Of a stretch of DNA of 64,000 nucleotides, positions 38,705 to 45,826 are shown in pieces. The stretch's first letter is position 1. Every line of letters begins with the position of its first letter. Both the position numbers and the translations under genes were made by a program. Location of the stretch: contig JAGRGH010000049.1 of the NCBI GenBank assembly GCA_020445605.1, forward strand, positions 62,001 through 126,000. Direction: 5' to 3'. A model generated the notes under the pieces. The model worked only from the letters and a program-made list of their open reading frames with translations, made no database searches and had not been told where the DNA came from. This stretch comes from Chromatiales bacterium. Lineage in GTDB: Bacteria > Pseudomonadota > Gammaproteobacteria > JAGRGH01.

Positions 38705-39030
38705 CTATTCCACAGGGGTAAGCACCGTACCGCAGCCTGAACTCGGCACCAATTCGATATACAGAGCCTTTCGTCCGACGATGACAGCTAGCGTAGACCT
38801 CTTGTCCCGACGCTTCGCTGATAAGCAATTCCATTCCGATCTATCGAGGCCAGAAGGATGGGGATAGTCTTCCGGATGGGTGTGCCATTCGCCCAGATAG
38901 CGAACTATGCCCTGACTCGCCACCCATTGAGACAAAGCGATGACTTTGTGGCCAAAAGGCATCCGCTCGAACAAGTAGCGAAACCGTTTGTCCCATGCAG
39001 TGGGAACCGTTGCCTGCTCAATGAGCAGTT
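38705..39030 (-). pseudogene. Truncated JAMM/Prok-JAB metalloprotease domain
   Basis: The minus-strand frame reads IEQATVPTAWDKRFRYLFER, then GHKVIALSQWVASQ, then RYLGEWHTHPEDYPHPSGLD, then LAVIVGRKALYIELVP. HTHP followed by seven residues, Ser, two residues and Asp is the exact JAMM zinc pattern HxHx7SxxD. The style matches the prokaryotic JAB deconjugases found in mobile elements and in CBASS type II (Cap3-like). The N-terminal strand with the catalytic Glu is missing and no start codon precedes the homology. The 5-prime end joins parE out of frame at about 39028. Confidence 0.8.
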
Positions 39031-39201
39031 GTCGTCGCCGACCTCCGGGGTCATCCTGCCGACGCGGGGCAGTTCGTTGAGCACGCCGGTCTTGGTGGCG
39101 ATCTCCTGGGTGACCTTCCTGGCGTAGTGCGGGGAGTCTGTAGCGATGTAGTCGAAGATGCGGTGCAGATCACGCTTGGCCTGATGCGACCACCTTACCA
39201 C
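39028..39201 (-). pseudogene. Truncated ParE/RelE-family toxin
   Basis: GTG 39201 begins MVRWSHQAKRDLHRIFDYIA, then SPHYARKVTQEIATKT and LPRVGRMTPEVGD, the N-terminal 58 residues of a ParE toxin. The C-terminal strands that complete the RelE fold are replaced by the JAMM remnant read in a foreign frame, so the encoded toxin is surely inactive. The start overlaps the antitoxin stop by 7 nt, the usual toxin-antitoxin arrangement. Confidence 0.82.
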
Positions 39202-39374
39202 CGCTCGATCTCGCGCAGGAGATCCTCGTGGGGGGTGGTGCGGCCGGCCTCGACGTCCTCGCGGCCCTTGCGGACCTTGTCGAGCACGTAGAGCCGGTAC
39301 ATGATCTCGTCCATATCGGCGTCATCGGGCAGTTTGCCGATGGACTCCAGGGCTTCTTGTTTGGCGGGTTGCAT
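39195..39374 (-). CDS. Small antitoxin partner of ParE
   Basis: 59 residues, beginning MQPAKQEALESIGKLPDDAD and ending EDLLREIERW. Short acidic helical proteins of this shape (MDEIMYRLYVLDKVRKGRED, then GRTTPHEDLL) precede ParE/RelE toxins in many genomes and serve as antitoxins. The gene is intact although its toxin is broken. It lies 21 nt downstream of the XRE regulator and overlaps parE. Confidence 0.8.
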   Translation of the reverse strand: MQPAKQEALESIGKLPDDADMDEIMYRLYVLDKVRKGREDVEAGRTTPHEDLLREIERW

Positions 39375-39395
39375 GGCGGCCTCCTTCAGCCTCTT

Positions 39396-39809
39396 TTACG
39401 CGTTGACGGCCTGGTGGTCCAGGGCCGTGAGCGGCGTTTGCATCTTGTACTTGGCGATCATGCCGTCGATGAGCCGGATGATCGCCTCCTGGTCCTCGGC
39501 CTCGAAGCGCTCGACGGCCTGAAAGCGCCAAAACAGCCGGTTGTTGCCGAGCGGGCTTTCTTCGGCCGGATTGCCGGTGAGCAGGTAGTCCACCGTGGTG
39601 GCCAGCGCGTCGGCCAACTTGATGAGCATCGCCGCCGGCGGCAGGTTGAGTCCGCTCTCGTACTTGTTGAGCTGCTGGAAACGGATATAGACCTTGGCGG
39701 CGAGTTCCTTTTGCGCCCAGCGCTTTTGCTTGCGCAACTCCTTCAGGCGCGCCCCGAAGGCCTTGCGGAAATCGTCGTTCCGCATGGCGAGCAATACATC
39801 CAGGTTCAT
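39396..39809 (-). CDS. XRE-family helix-turn-helix regulator
   Basis: 137 residues. The HTH is FGARLKELRKQKRWAQKELA to KYESGLNLPPAAMLIKLADAL (about residues 18-72), followed by VDYLLTG and a helical C-terminal part. A GGAGGT ribosome-binding site at 39814-39819 sits 4 nt before ATG 39809 and decides this start over the internal ATG at 39785. It probably regulates its own operon with the antitoxin gene downstream. Confidence 0.88.
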   Translation of the reverse strand: MNLDVLLAMRNDDFRKAFGARLKELRKQKRWAQKELAAKVYIRFQQLNKYESGLNLPPAAMLIKLADALATTVDYLLTGNPAEESPLGNNRLFWRFQAVERFEAEDQEAIIRLIDGMIAKYKMQTPLTALDHQAVNA

Positions 39810-39951
39810 GGTGACCTCCGCAGTGTAGGGGCGTGTTCCAGATACAACCTAACGGATGCTCCAGTTAAGCATAAAAATAACTCCCCGAACGAGTCAACTC
39901 AGCCATTGATAGGGTGTAGGGGGTTGGTGTGGGGGGGCAGCCCTTTTAGAC

Positions 39952-40357
39952 GTCCGCCAACAAGCCGATCCGGTTCACCAGGGGCTCGACCGGGGTGCGC
40001 TTTGCCTACGACGCGGCCCGAAACCGCTTCCTCAAGCAAACGGCGGCCGCGACGACCCACTACCTGGACAAGCTCTACGAGCGCAGCTTCGAGACCGACG
40101 ACCAGGGTCAGCCCGTCACCAAGGCACGGCATTTCATCTACGTCGGCGGCAACGCGATCGCCGTGCACACGAAGACCGAGGGCGCGGTCGGGCTGATTGC
40201 CGCCGAGACCGCGTTCATGCACCACGACGCCCTGGGATCGGTCGATACGGTCACCGACCTCAAGGAGAGGGCGCTTGTAGGCGACGTCTGGCCTAGCGAT
40301 CTGCGTCTTGCTGCACAGGCTCCAGCAGCTGCGCTTGGTCATTGGCCGGCCGATTGA
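39952..40357 (+). pseudogene. Rhs-family core fragment, 5-prime part relative to the other copy
   Basis: Open frame after a stop at about 39949. NKPIRFTRGSTGVRFAYDAA, HYLDKLYERSFETDDQGQPV, ARHFIYVGGNAIAVHTKTEG and HHDALGSVDTVTDL are YD-repeat/Rhs shell sequence. Homology stops at 40263, after which the frame runs into sequence next to the SRAP gene and ends at 40357. Joined to the 37523-38213 fragment through their shared 120 bp, it would rebuild one continuous Rhs core end. It has no N-terminus and cannot be a working protein. Confidence 0.85.
40144..40263 (+). repeat. 120-bp direct repeat, copy 2 (Rhs core)
   Basis: Partner of 37523-37642, same orientation, offset 2621 bp. The segment between the copies carries the hydrophobic Rhs tip, the small coiled-coil gene, the JAMM/parE remnants, the antitoxin and the XRE gene. 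Confidence 0.9.
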
Positions 40358-40979
40358 CGGCACGGCTGACCGGAAAGCCTTCCATGGCCTCAGCCGGATA
40401 GGGTGCAAGCATCGCCTGCAGCTCGTCGGGTTTCCTGAACTCGGGATCCAGCCACTTCGCGTAATCCTTTTGCGCCAGGATCACCGGCATCCGGTCATGC
40501 ACCGCAGAGACACATTCATTGGCCGTGGTCGTGATCAGGGTGCAGGATTCCACGACGGGGCCTTCACGGTCCCAGCGCTCCCAAAGCGCGGCGAAAAAGA
40601 ACGGCTCGCCATCGCGCATCCGGAAGTGATGGGGGTGCTTGCCGCCCGCAACGACGGCCCATTCATAGAACCCGTCGGCACACACCAAGGCGCGCCTGTG
40701 GCGAAAAGCAGCCCGGAACGCTGGCTTGGAGGCCACGGTTTCGGCTCTGGCGTTGATCAGTCGATTGCCGATGGAGGGCTCTTTGGCCCAGAACGGCACG
40801 AGCCCCCAACGCAGCATGACCAGTTGCGGACCGGCGTCCGAATCTTCACGCGCCGCCAGCACGTGGCTGCCCGGGGAGATGTTGTAGCGAGGCGGCAGAT
40901 CAGGAACGCCTGATCCCTCGATCCCGAGGATTCTGGAAAACCGGTAGCTTGGAGTGTGATTGGTGTAGCGCCCGCACAT
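40293..40979 (-). CDS. SRAP-domain protein (HMCES/YedK family)
   Basis: 228 residues from ATG 40979. Cys2 in MCGRYT is the catalytic nucleophile that crosslinks abasic sites in single-stranded DNA. NARAET, the Glu in ADGFYEW and the His in VHDRMPVIL complete the active site; all are present. RWGLVPFWAKEP and HHFRMRDGEPFFFAALWERW are further family blocks. It should shield abasic sites in ssDNA. Its 3-prime end lies 30 nt from the broken Rhs homology, on the opposite strand. Confidence 0.94.
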   Translation of the reverse strand: MCGRYTNHTPSYRFSRILGIEGSGVPDLPPRYNISPGSHVLAAREDSDAGPQLVMLRWGLVPFWAKEPSIGNRLINARAETVASKPAFRAAFRHRRALVCADGFYEWAVVAGGKHPHHFRMRDGEPFFFAALWERWDREGPVVESCTLITTTANECVSAVHDRMPVILAQKDYAKWLDPEFRKPDELQAMLAPYPAEAMEGFPVSRAVNRPANDQAQLLEPVQQDADR

Positions 40980-41289
40980 GGAGCGCCATTGTGAGGCCTG
41001 GGCCAATCGAGCGCCGGGACACGGTGCACTGGACTCCCGATCCAGGGGTTTTCGCGAAACTTTCGTAGTTTGCGCGTACGACCAACCACCACCAACGTCG
41101 ATTCGACGAGGTTCTAGATTATACTTTACATAATAAACATTATGCGCAATCTTGAAACGGGGGCAGACCGTTCGCGGAGGGATCGAAATCTCTAGCCCGC
41201 GCACCGCTCAATCAGGCGATACTAAAACTTTTAATACAATTGCTTACGCCACACATCGCATGCCAATTATTGGATCAATTCCTTTGCAC
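40980..41289. other. Gene-free, partly AT-rich region upstream of the SRAP gene
   Basis: No coding frame of quality. The stretch 41110-41150 is strongly AT-rich (TTATACTTTACATAATAAAC) and 41215-41290 is also AT-rich. This contrasts with the GC-rich surroundings and suggests promoters for the minus-strand SRAP gene or foreign DNA. Confidence 0.5.
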
Positions 41290-41463
41290 CTAGTCCTCAG
41301 CGAAGAAGTTCATCACTGCTTCTGCTTCGGACAGGGTTGGCACCTTTTCAACTGGGTTCCCCCAGTCGTCGATCACGTCGAAATACTCATATCCGTCGCC
41401 AGTGTCGACGACGCGTTCGATCGTATAGGCACCGCGGGTCCGCACGATTTCCCGGGTGATCAT
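41290..41463 (-). CDS. Small paralogous protein A (57 residues)
   Basis: Reads MITREIVRTRGAYTIERVVD and so on to the stop at 41290. I recognise no family. It has a beta-rich front (GAYTIERV, YEYFDVIDDWGNPVEKV) and a C-terminal helix (SEAEAVMNFFAE). It shares 29 of 56 aligned residues with the next gene, including IER, DDWGN and EAEAV. Such conservation between copies of a short frame, with mostly conservative changes, argues that both are real. Role unknown. Confidence 0.7.
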   Translation of the reverse strand: MITREIVRTRGAYTIERVVDTGDGYEYFDVIDDWGNPVEKVPTLSEAEAVMNFFAED

Positions 41464-41596
41464 ATTTCGTCCGCCTTTGCGGGCAACACCTGCCCACTGG
41501 TGATCCCGGCTTCATAATCGCGGAGAGGCGGATCGCGTGAATCCCAATCCACGGATGGGATGGCAGGGATTGCGGTATGCGCCGCAACGCCGATAC

Positions 41597-41767
41597 CTAG
41601 CCGGCAAAAGCCTCGAGGACGGCCTCGGCCTCTTCGATGGTTTCTAGCTTGTCGACGCAATTTCCCCAATCGTCAACAACCTCGAAAGACTCAAAGCCGT
41701 CGCTTGGGTCCGTGATGCGCTCGATTCGGTAACCACCGTTGCTCTTGATGAGTTCTCGTGACTGCAT
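41597..41767 (-). CDS. Small paralogous protein B (56 residues)
   Basis: Begins MQSRELIKSNGGYRIERITD and ends with EEAEAVLEAFAG. It is the tandem paralogue of protein A, 133 nt upstream on the same strand. The DDWGN core and the C-terminal EAEAV helix are shared, while the charge pattern differs (more acidic here). A GGAG lies about 11 nt before ATG 41767. Likely a tiny alpha/beta domain; function not known. Confidence 0.7.
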   Translation of the reverse strand: MQSRELIKSNGGYRIERITDPSDGFESFEVVDDWGNCVDKLETIEEAEAVLEAFAG

Positions 41768-41964
41768 GTGGTCGGCAACTCCGGGCTCTGCCAGACCCTA
41801 GCATCGCTCGGGAGCGAGGGCCTTGGCGTGGGTCAATTTTTCGTGTTTGTCACAAGGGACCGATGCGGCAGATCGGGCTGATTGCTAGACGGCGGAGTCG
41901 GCGAGCCGCAGCGGCTTCTCGCTGCGGCAAAGGAGTTCGGGTTTTCGGTTCCGGAATGGCGCGG

Positions 41965-42312
41965 TCAGGTCCAGGCCTCGCCGTAGTCGTGCGTGATTTC
42001 GTCGCCGGGCTTTATTGCCCGCAGTGCGACCACGGTAAAGTCGTCGAGGTAGACGGCGTTGGGTCGTTTCGAATGGTTGATGAATCGCATCGCATTCAGT
42101 ACGCGGTACCCTGCTTCGTTTCCGTCCTCATCCTCGATCCACAGCACGTAGGCCCCGTTTCGCCGCGCGGGCTGGACCTCGCAGGTGCCGATGACGGTGT
42201 CACGCGGAATCTTTTCCCCGGCAAACAGGCCGCGGCCATGAATGCCGCTGCGTGCGACGTAGGTGTTGGGTGGTTTCACAGCCTTCTTCGGTGCGGATTT
42301 TCGGGTCTTCAT
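41965..42312 (-). CDS. Minimal SET-domain protein methyltransferase
   Basis: 115 residues. A lysine-rich N-terminal tail (MKTRKSAPKKAVKPP) precedes the SET core: GIHGRGLFA (residues 24-31), RFINHSKRPNA with N79-H80-S81 and P84-N85 (SAM pseudoknot), and DEITHDYG with Y110 as the catalytic tyrosine. The post-SET zinc site is absent. Such stand-alone bacterial SET proteins methylate lysines, but targets are mostly unknown. It starts 9 nt after the ygfX stop, so it may be transcribed from the sdh operon. Confidence 0.9.
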   Translation of the reverse strand: MKTRKSAPKKAVKPPNTYVARSGIHGRGLFAGEKIPRDTVIGTCEVQPARRNGAYVLWIEDEDGNEAGYRVLNAMRFINHSKRPNAVYLDDFTVVALRAIKPGDEITHDYGEAWT

Positions 42313-42321
42313 GAATCAGCG

Positions 42322-42768
42322 TCAGGTATCGGTGGCGGCGGAATGTGAAAGTCGCGCACGCAGAAGGCGAATCTGGTCAGGGTCTGCGCTGTCCCCGGTG
42401 AGAATGATGGTCCGGCGGCGTTTGTTTGCGACGCGAAATTGAAGCACGATCACAACGGCGGTGACAACGGAAGCATCCAGCAGACGTGCCGAATGTTCGC
42501 GGCCGTTGGCGAGAGTGAGCACCCATGTCCGGTCGTCGAGCAGCCGCATGCGGACGATGGCGCCCGGATGCGTGCGTCGGGCGTGCAACGACAGGTCGCG
42601 CCACAACAGCAATGCCAGCAGGATGGCGGCGATGGCGCGTGCCGCAACGCTTGTCTGCGGCAAGCCGAACGCCAGTGCGGCGAGCGCAAGGGAATACAGC
42701 GTCGCCAGCACGAACCCGGCCTGCTGCGACGGGAGAAGCTTCAGTTCAAACGCTGTTTCGGATTGCAC
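42322..42768 (-). CDS. YgfX/CptA-like membrane protein
   Basis: 148 residues from GTG 42768, inside the sdhE 3-prime end. FELKLLPSQQAGFVLATLYSL and the next hydrophobic stretch form two membrane helices (about residues 15-33 and 37-54). A soluble beta-rich end follows (MRLLDDRTWVLTLANGRE, then RRTIILTGDSADPDQIRLLR). The E. coli homologue was described as a toxin-like inhibitor of FtsZ/MreB paired with SdhE; that role is debated. Confidence 0.8.
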   Translation of the reverse strand: MQSETAFELKLLPSQQAGFVLATLYSLALAALAFGLPQTSVAARAIAAILLALLLWRDLSLHARRTHPGAIVRMRLLDDRTWVLTLANGREHSARLLDASVVTAVVIVLQFRVANKRRRTIILTGDSADPDQIRLLRARLSHSAATDT

Positions 42769-42994
42769 GGACCAGACGCGCCATGTCTTGGTCGGCGGGA
42801 ATCTGCTCGCCCAGCAGCCAGCCGGCGAGCACGTGGTCGTTGAGCCCAAGCAGGGTTTCGAAATGCTGCCGGTCCGATTCAGCAAGCGAATGCAGACCTC
42901 GAGCCAGAAAGGCGTTCAGCAGCAGATCGAGCTCGCGCATGCCACGGCGACACTGCCATTGCAGGCGCCGCAGATCGTGGGCGACATCGTTCAA
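42746..42994 (-). CDS. sdhE: FAD assembly factor SdhE
   Basis: 82 residues. The start is TTG 42994, overlapping the sdhB stop. RRLQWQCRRGMRELDLLLNAF carries the RGxxE motif that touches the SdhA flavin site, and FETLLGLNDHVLAGWLLGEQ completes the five-helix fold. It promotes covalent flavinylation of SdhA. It directly follows sdhB, the usual gammaproteobacterial position, and overlaps ygfX by 23 nt. Confidence 0.93.
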   Translation of the reverse strand: MNDVAHDLRRLQWQCRRGMRELDLLLNAFLARGLHSLAESDRQHFETLLGLNDHVLAGWLLGEQIPADQDMARLVRAIRNSV

Positions 42995-43692
42995 ATCGCC
43001 TTGCGCAGCATCAGGTTCTTGATGTTGCCGATCGCGCGCGTCGGGTTCAGTCCCTTGGGGCATACGTCCACGCAGTTCATGATGGTGTGACAGCGGAAGA
43101 GTTTGTAAGGCCCGTCCAGCGCATCGAGGCGTTCGTCGGTCGCCTGATCGCGGGAATCCGCCAGAAAGCGCCAGGCCTGCAGCAGCGCCGCCGGCCCAAG
43201 AAAGCTCTCGGGATTCCACCAGAATGACGGACAGGACATCGAACAGCAGCCGCACAGGATGCATTCGTAGAGCCCGTCGAGTTCGTCGCGTTGCGCGGGC
43301 GACTGGCGAATCTCGTGTTCGGGATCGGGGTCGTTGCGTACCAGCCAGGGTTTGACGGCGCGGTACTGTTTGTAGAACGGCGCCATGTCGACGATCAGAT
43401 CGCGGATGACAGGCACGCCGGGAAAAGGGCGCAACTCGATGGGCTGTTTCAGGTCGGTCAGTGGCGTAATGCACGCAAGTCCGTTGCGACCGTTGATGTT
43501 CATGCCATCGGACCCACAGATGCCCTCCCCGCACGAGCGCCGGAAACTCAGCGTCTCGTCCTTTTCCTTGAGTTTCAGCAAGGCCTCCAGCAGCATCATG
43601 CCGGGCTCGATATCGGCATCGTCCAGCACGTGCCGCTGCATGTAGGGCGCGGAATCCACGTCCGGGTCGAAGCGATAGATCTGAAATTCCAC
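42991..43692 (-). CDS. sdhB: Succinate dehydrogenase iron-sulfur subunit
   Basis: 233 residues with three Fe-S clusters: [2Fe-2S] at RRSCGEGICGSDGMNING, [4Fe-4S] at CILCGCCSMSCP and [3Fe-4S] at CHTIMNCVDVCPKGLNP. It passes electrons from the SdhA flavin to ubiquinone on the cytoplasmic face of the inner membrane. 20 nt after sdhA. Confidence 0.98.
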   Translation of the reverse strand: MEFQIYRFDPDVDSAPYMQRHVLDDADIEPGMMLLEALLKLKEKDETLSFRRSCGEGICGSDGMNINGRNGLACITPLTDLKQPIELRPFPGVPVIRDLIVDMAPFYKQYRAVKPWLVRNDPDPEHEIRQSPAQRDELDGLYECILCGCCSMSCPSFWWNPESFLGPAALLQAWRFLADSRDQATDERLDALDGPYKLFRCHTIMNCVDVCPKGLNPTRAIGNIKNLMLRKAI

Positions 43693-43712
43693 GGGCTTTG
43701 CTCCAGGGGACG

Positions 43713-45479
43713 TCAGTACACGCGTGGTTTTGGCGGGAAGGTTTCCACCGTCAGCGGTTTGGTTCGAACCGGTTTGTAATCGACCGAGTCGGCATCGAGC
43801 GAATAAAGGCTGTGCCGCATCCAGTTCTGGTCGTCACGTTCGGGATAATCGATGCGTGAATGTGCGCCGCGGCTTTCCTTGCGTGACAGCGCGGCCGACG
43901 CCGTTGCGAGGGCGATGTCGATCAGATTCTCGAGTTCAAGGGCCTCGATACGCGCGGTGTTGAAGACGCGGCTGTGATCGCGCAGGCGCGCATTGGCGAC
44001 TCGCGCGCGAATCTGCCGCACCTTTTCCACGCCTTCCGCCATGACCTCCTCATTGCGGAACACGCCGATGTGATCCTGCATCGCACCCTGAAGGTCGTGA
44101 TACAGGGTGGAAACGTCCTCGCCATCCGGGTTGTTGCGCTCCCAGCGTTCGAGGCGACCGGTGATTCGAGCCAGTGCCGAATCCGGAATCGGTCGCTGGA
44201 AGGGATGCTCGGCCAGATACGCCAGCATTGCGTCCCCGGCGGACTTGCCGAACACGAGAATGTCGAGAACGGAATTGCCGCCGAGCCGGTTTGCGCCGTG
44301 AACCGACACGCAGGCGCACTCCCCTGCTGCGTACAGGCCCGGGACCACTTCTTCCGGTCCGGTGCCGACCGGCGCTACCACCTCGCCGAGGCGATTGGTC
44401 GGAATGCCGCCCATCGTGTAGTGCGCGGTCGGGAACACCGGGATCGGCTTGAAGGCCGGATCGATATGCAGAAAGGTCTGGCAGGTCGCGCGAATGCCCG
44501 GCAGACGCTTTGCGACGATTTCCTCGCCCAGATGATCGACCTTCAGCAGCACATGATCGCCGCGCTTGCCACAGCCGCGCCCCTCGCGCACCTCGGTGGC
44601 GATCGCGCGACTGACCACGTCGCGGCTCGCGAGATCCCGTGCGTTCGGTGCGTAGCGTTCCATAAAGCGCTCGCCATCCTTGTTGACGAGATAGCCGCCC
44701 TCGCCGCGCGCGCCCTCGGTAATCAGCATGCCCTTGCCGGCGATGCCCGTGGGGTGAAACTGGACGAACTCCATGTCCTGCAACGGGATACCGGCGCGCA
44801 GCGCCATGGCCATCCCGTCTCCGGTATTGATCAATGCGTTGGTATTGGTGCGATACATCTGACAGGCGCCACCGGTGGCGAGCAGTGTGGTTTTCGCCTC
44901 GATCAGATAGACGTCACCCGTTTCGATCTCGATCGTAACCGCGCCGACGATCACACCTTCCTCGTCGCGTAGCAGATCGACAGCGAAGAATTCATCGAAG
45001 AAATGCGTCTTCGCACGAATATTCTGCTGATAGAGCGTGTGCAGCACCGCGTGCCCGGTGCGGTCCGCCGCCGCGCAGGTGCGCATCGCCTGGGCGCCGC
45101 CAAAATTCTGGCTTTGTCCGCCGAACGCACGCTGATAGATTCGACCGTTGTCCAGGCGCGAGAACGGCACACCGAAGTGTTCGAGTTCGTAAACCAGCTG
45201 CGGTGCCTCATGGCACATGAACTCGATGGCATCCTGGTCGCCAAGGTAGTCACTGCCCTTGACGGTGTCGTACATGTGCCAGTGCCAGCTGTCCGGCAGC
45301 ACGTTCGCGAGTGCGGCGTTGATTCCGCCCTGCGCGGCAACGGTGTGCGACCGCGTCGGAAACACCTTGGAAACGACGGCCACCCGGGCATTGCCCTGCG
45401 ACAGATGCAGCGCGGCCCTGAGCCCTGCCCCGCCCGCGCCGATGATCAGGGCGTCAAAATGTCTGCGTTGTATATTCAC
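43713..45479 (-). CDS. sdhA: Succinate dehydrogenase flavoprotein subunit
   Basis: 588 residues from GTG 45479 (reading MNIQRRHFDALIIGAG). The FAD motif GAGGAGLRAALHL and the covalent-FAD segment RSHTVAAQGGINAAL are present. EFVQFHPTG and ARGEGGYLVNKDGERFMERY form the dicarboxylate site, and HGANRLGGNSVLDILVFG closes the domain. The upstream in-frame extension inside sdhD is not used. It oxidises succinate to fumarate. Confidence 0.98.
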   Translation of the reverse strand: MNIQRRHFDALIIGAGGAGLRAALHLSQGNARVAVVSKVFPTRSHTVAAQGGINAALANVLPDSWHWHMYDTVKGSDYLGDQDAIEFMCHEAPQLVYELEHFGVPFSRLDNGRIYQRAFGGQSQNFGGAQAMRTCAAADRTGHAVLHTLYQQNIRAKTHFFDEFFAVDLLRDEEGVIVGAVTIEIETGDVYLIEAKTTLLATGGACQMYRTNTNALINTGDGMAMALRAGIPLQDMEFVQFHPTGIAGKGMLITEGARGEGGYLVNKDGERFMERYAPNARDLASRDVVSRAIATEVREGRGCGKRGDHVLLKVDHLGEEIVAKRLPGIRATCQTFLHIDPAFKPIPVFPTAHYTMGGIPTNRLGEVVAPVGTGPEEVVPGLYAAGECACVSVHGANRLGGNSVLDILVFGKSAGDAMLAYLAEHPFQRPIPDSALARITGRLERWERNNPDGEDVSTLYHDLQGAMQDHIGVFRNEEVMAEGVEKVRQIRARVANARLRDHSRVFNTARIEALELENLIDIALATASAALSRKESRGAHSRIDYPERDDQNWMRHSLYSLDADSVDYKPVRTKPLTVETFPPKPRVY

Positions 45480-45493
45480 TGAAGTTTCGGTCG

Positions 45494-45826
45494 CTACAGG
45501 GCTGCGATGCTGCGCAGAATCCAGAGTCCGCTGCCAGCCAGCACCAGGATGACCCCACCAAGCAGCGCCAGGCGGATCGGCAACGGTTTGATGTAATCGA
45601 TCGCAATGTCGCGCATGCCGACCCACGCATGGATCAGCACGGAACCGACGAACAGCAACGTCGCCACCGATACCACCGGGCGTGCGAGCCACTCGCGCAG
45701 ACTCTGGTACTGAACAGGGGCCGCCAACGCAAAGTGCACGACGACATAGATGAGAAACAGTGCGATGTAGATGGCTGTGGCGCGTTGCCACACCCAGGCG
45801 CGCAGCCCACTCGCCTGACGGCTCAC
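45494..45826 (-). CDS. sdhD: Succinate dehydrogenase membrane anchor subunit
   Basis: 110 residues from GTG 45826, overlapping the sdhC stop by 4 nt. Three helices are predicted (AIYIALFLIYVVVHFALA, VSVATLLFVGSVLIHAWVGM, ALLGGVILVLAGSGLWIL). HAWVGMRDIAIDYIKP contains the His that serves haem b and the quinone-site Asp-Tyr pair. Confidence 0.92.
   Translation of the reverse strand: MSRQASGLRAWVWQRATAIYIALFLIYVVVHFALAAPVQYQSLREWLARPVVSVATLLFVGSVLIHAWVGMRDIAIDYIKPLPIRLALLGGVILVLAGSGLWILRSIAAL

Noticed and set aside
38501-38834. Two short minus-strand frames (62 and 67 codons) next to the JAMM remnant
   Set aside because: They overlap each other and the JAMM frame in other registers; no coding character.
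37095-42312. CRISPR array or intact insertion sequence in the accessory block
   Set aside because: No short spaced repeats, no transposase frame and no terminal inverted repeats were seen; the only repeat is the 120-bp Rhs pair.
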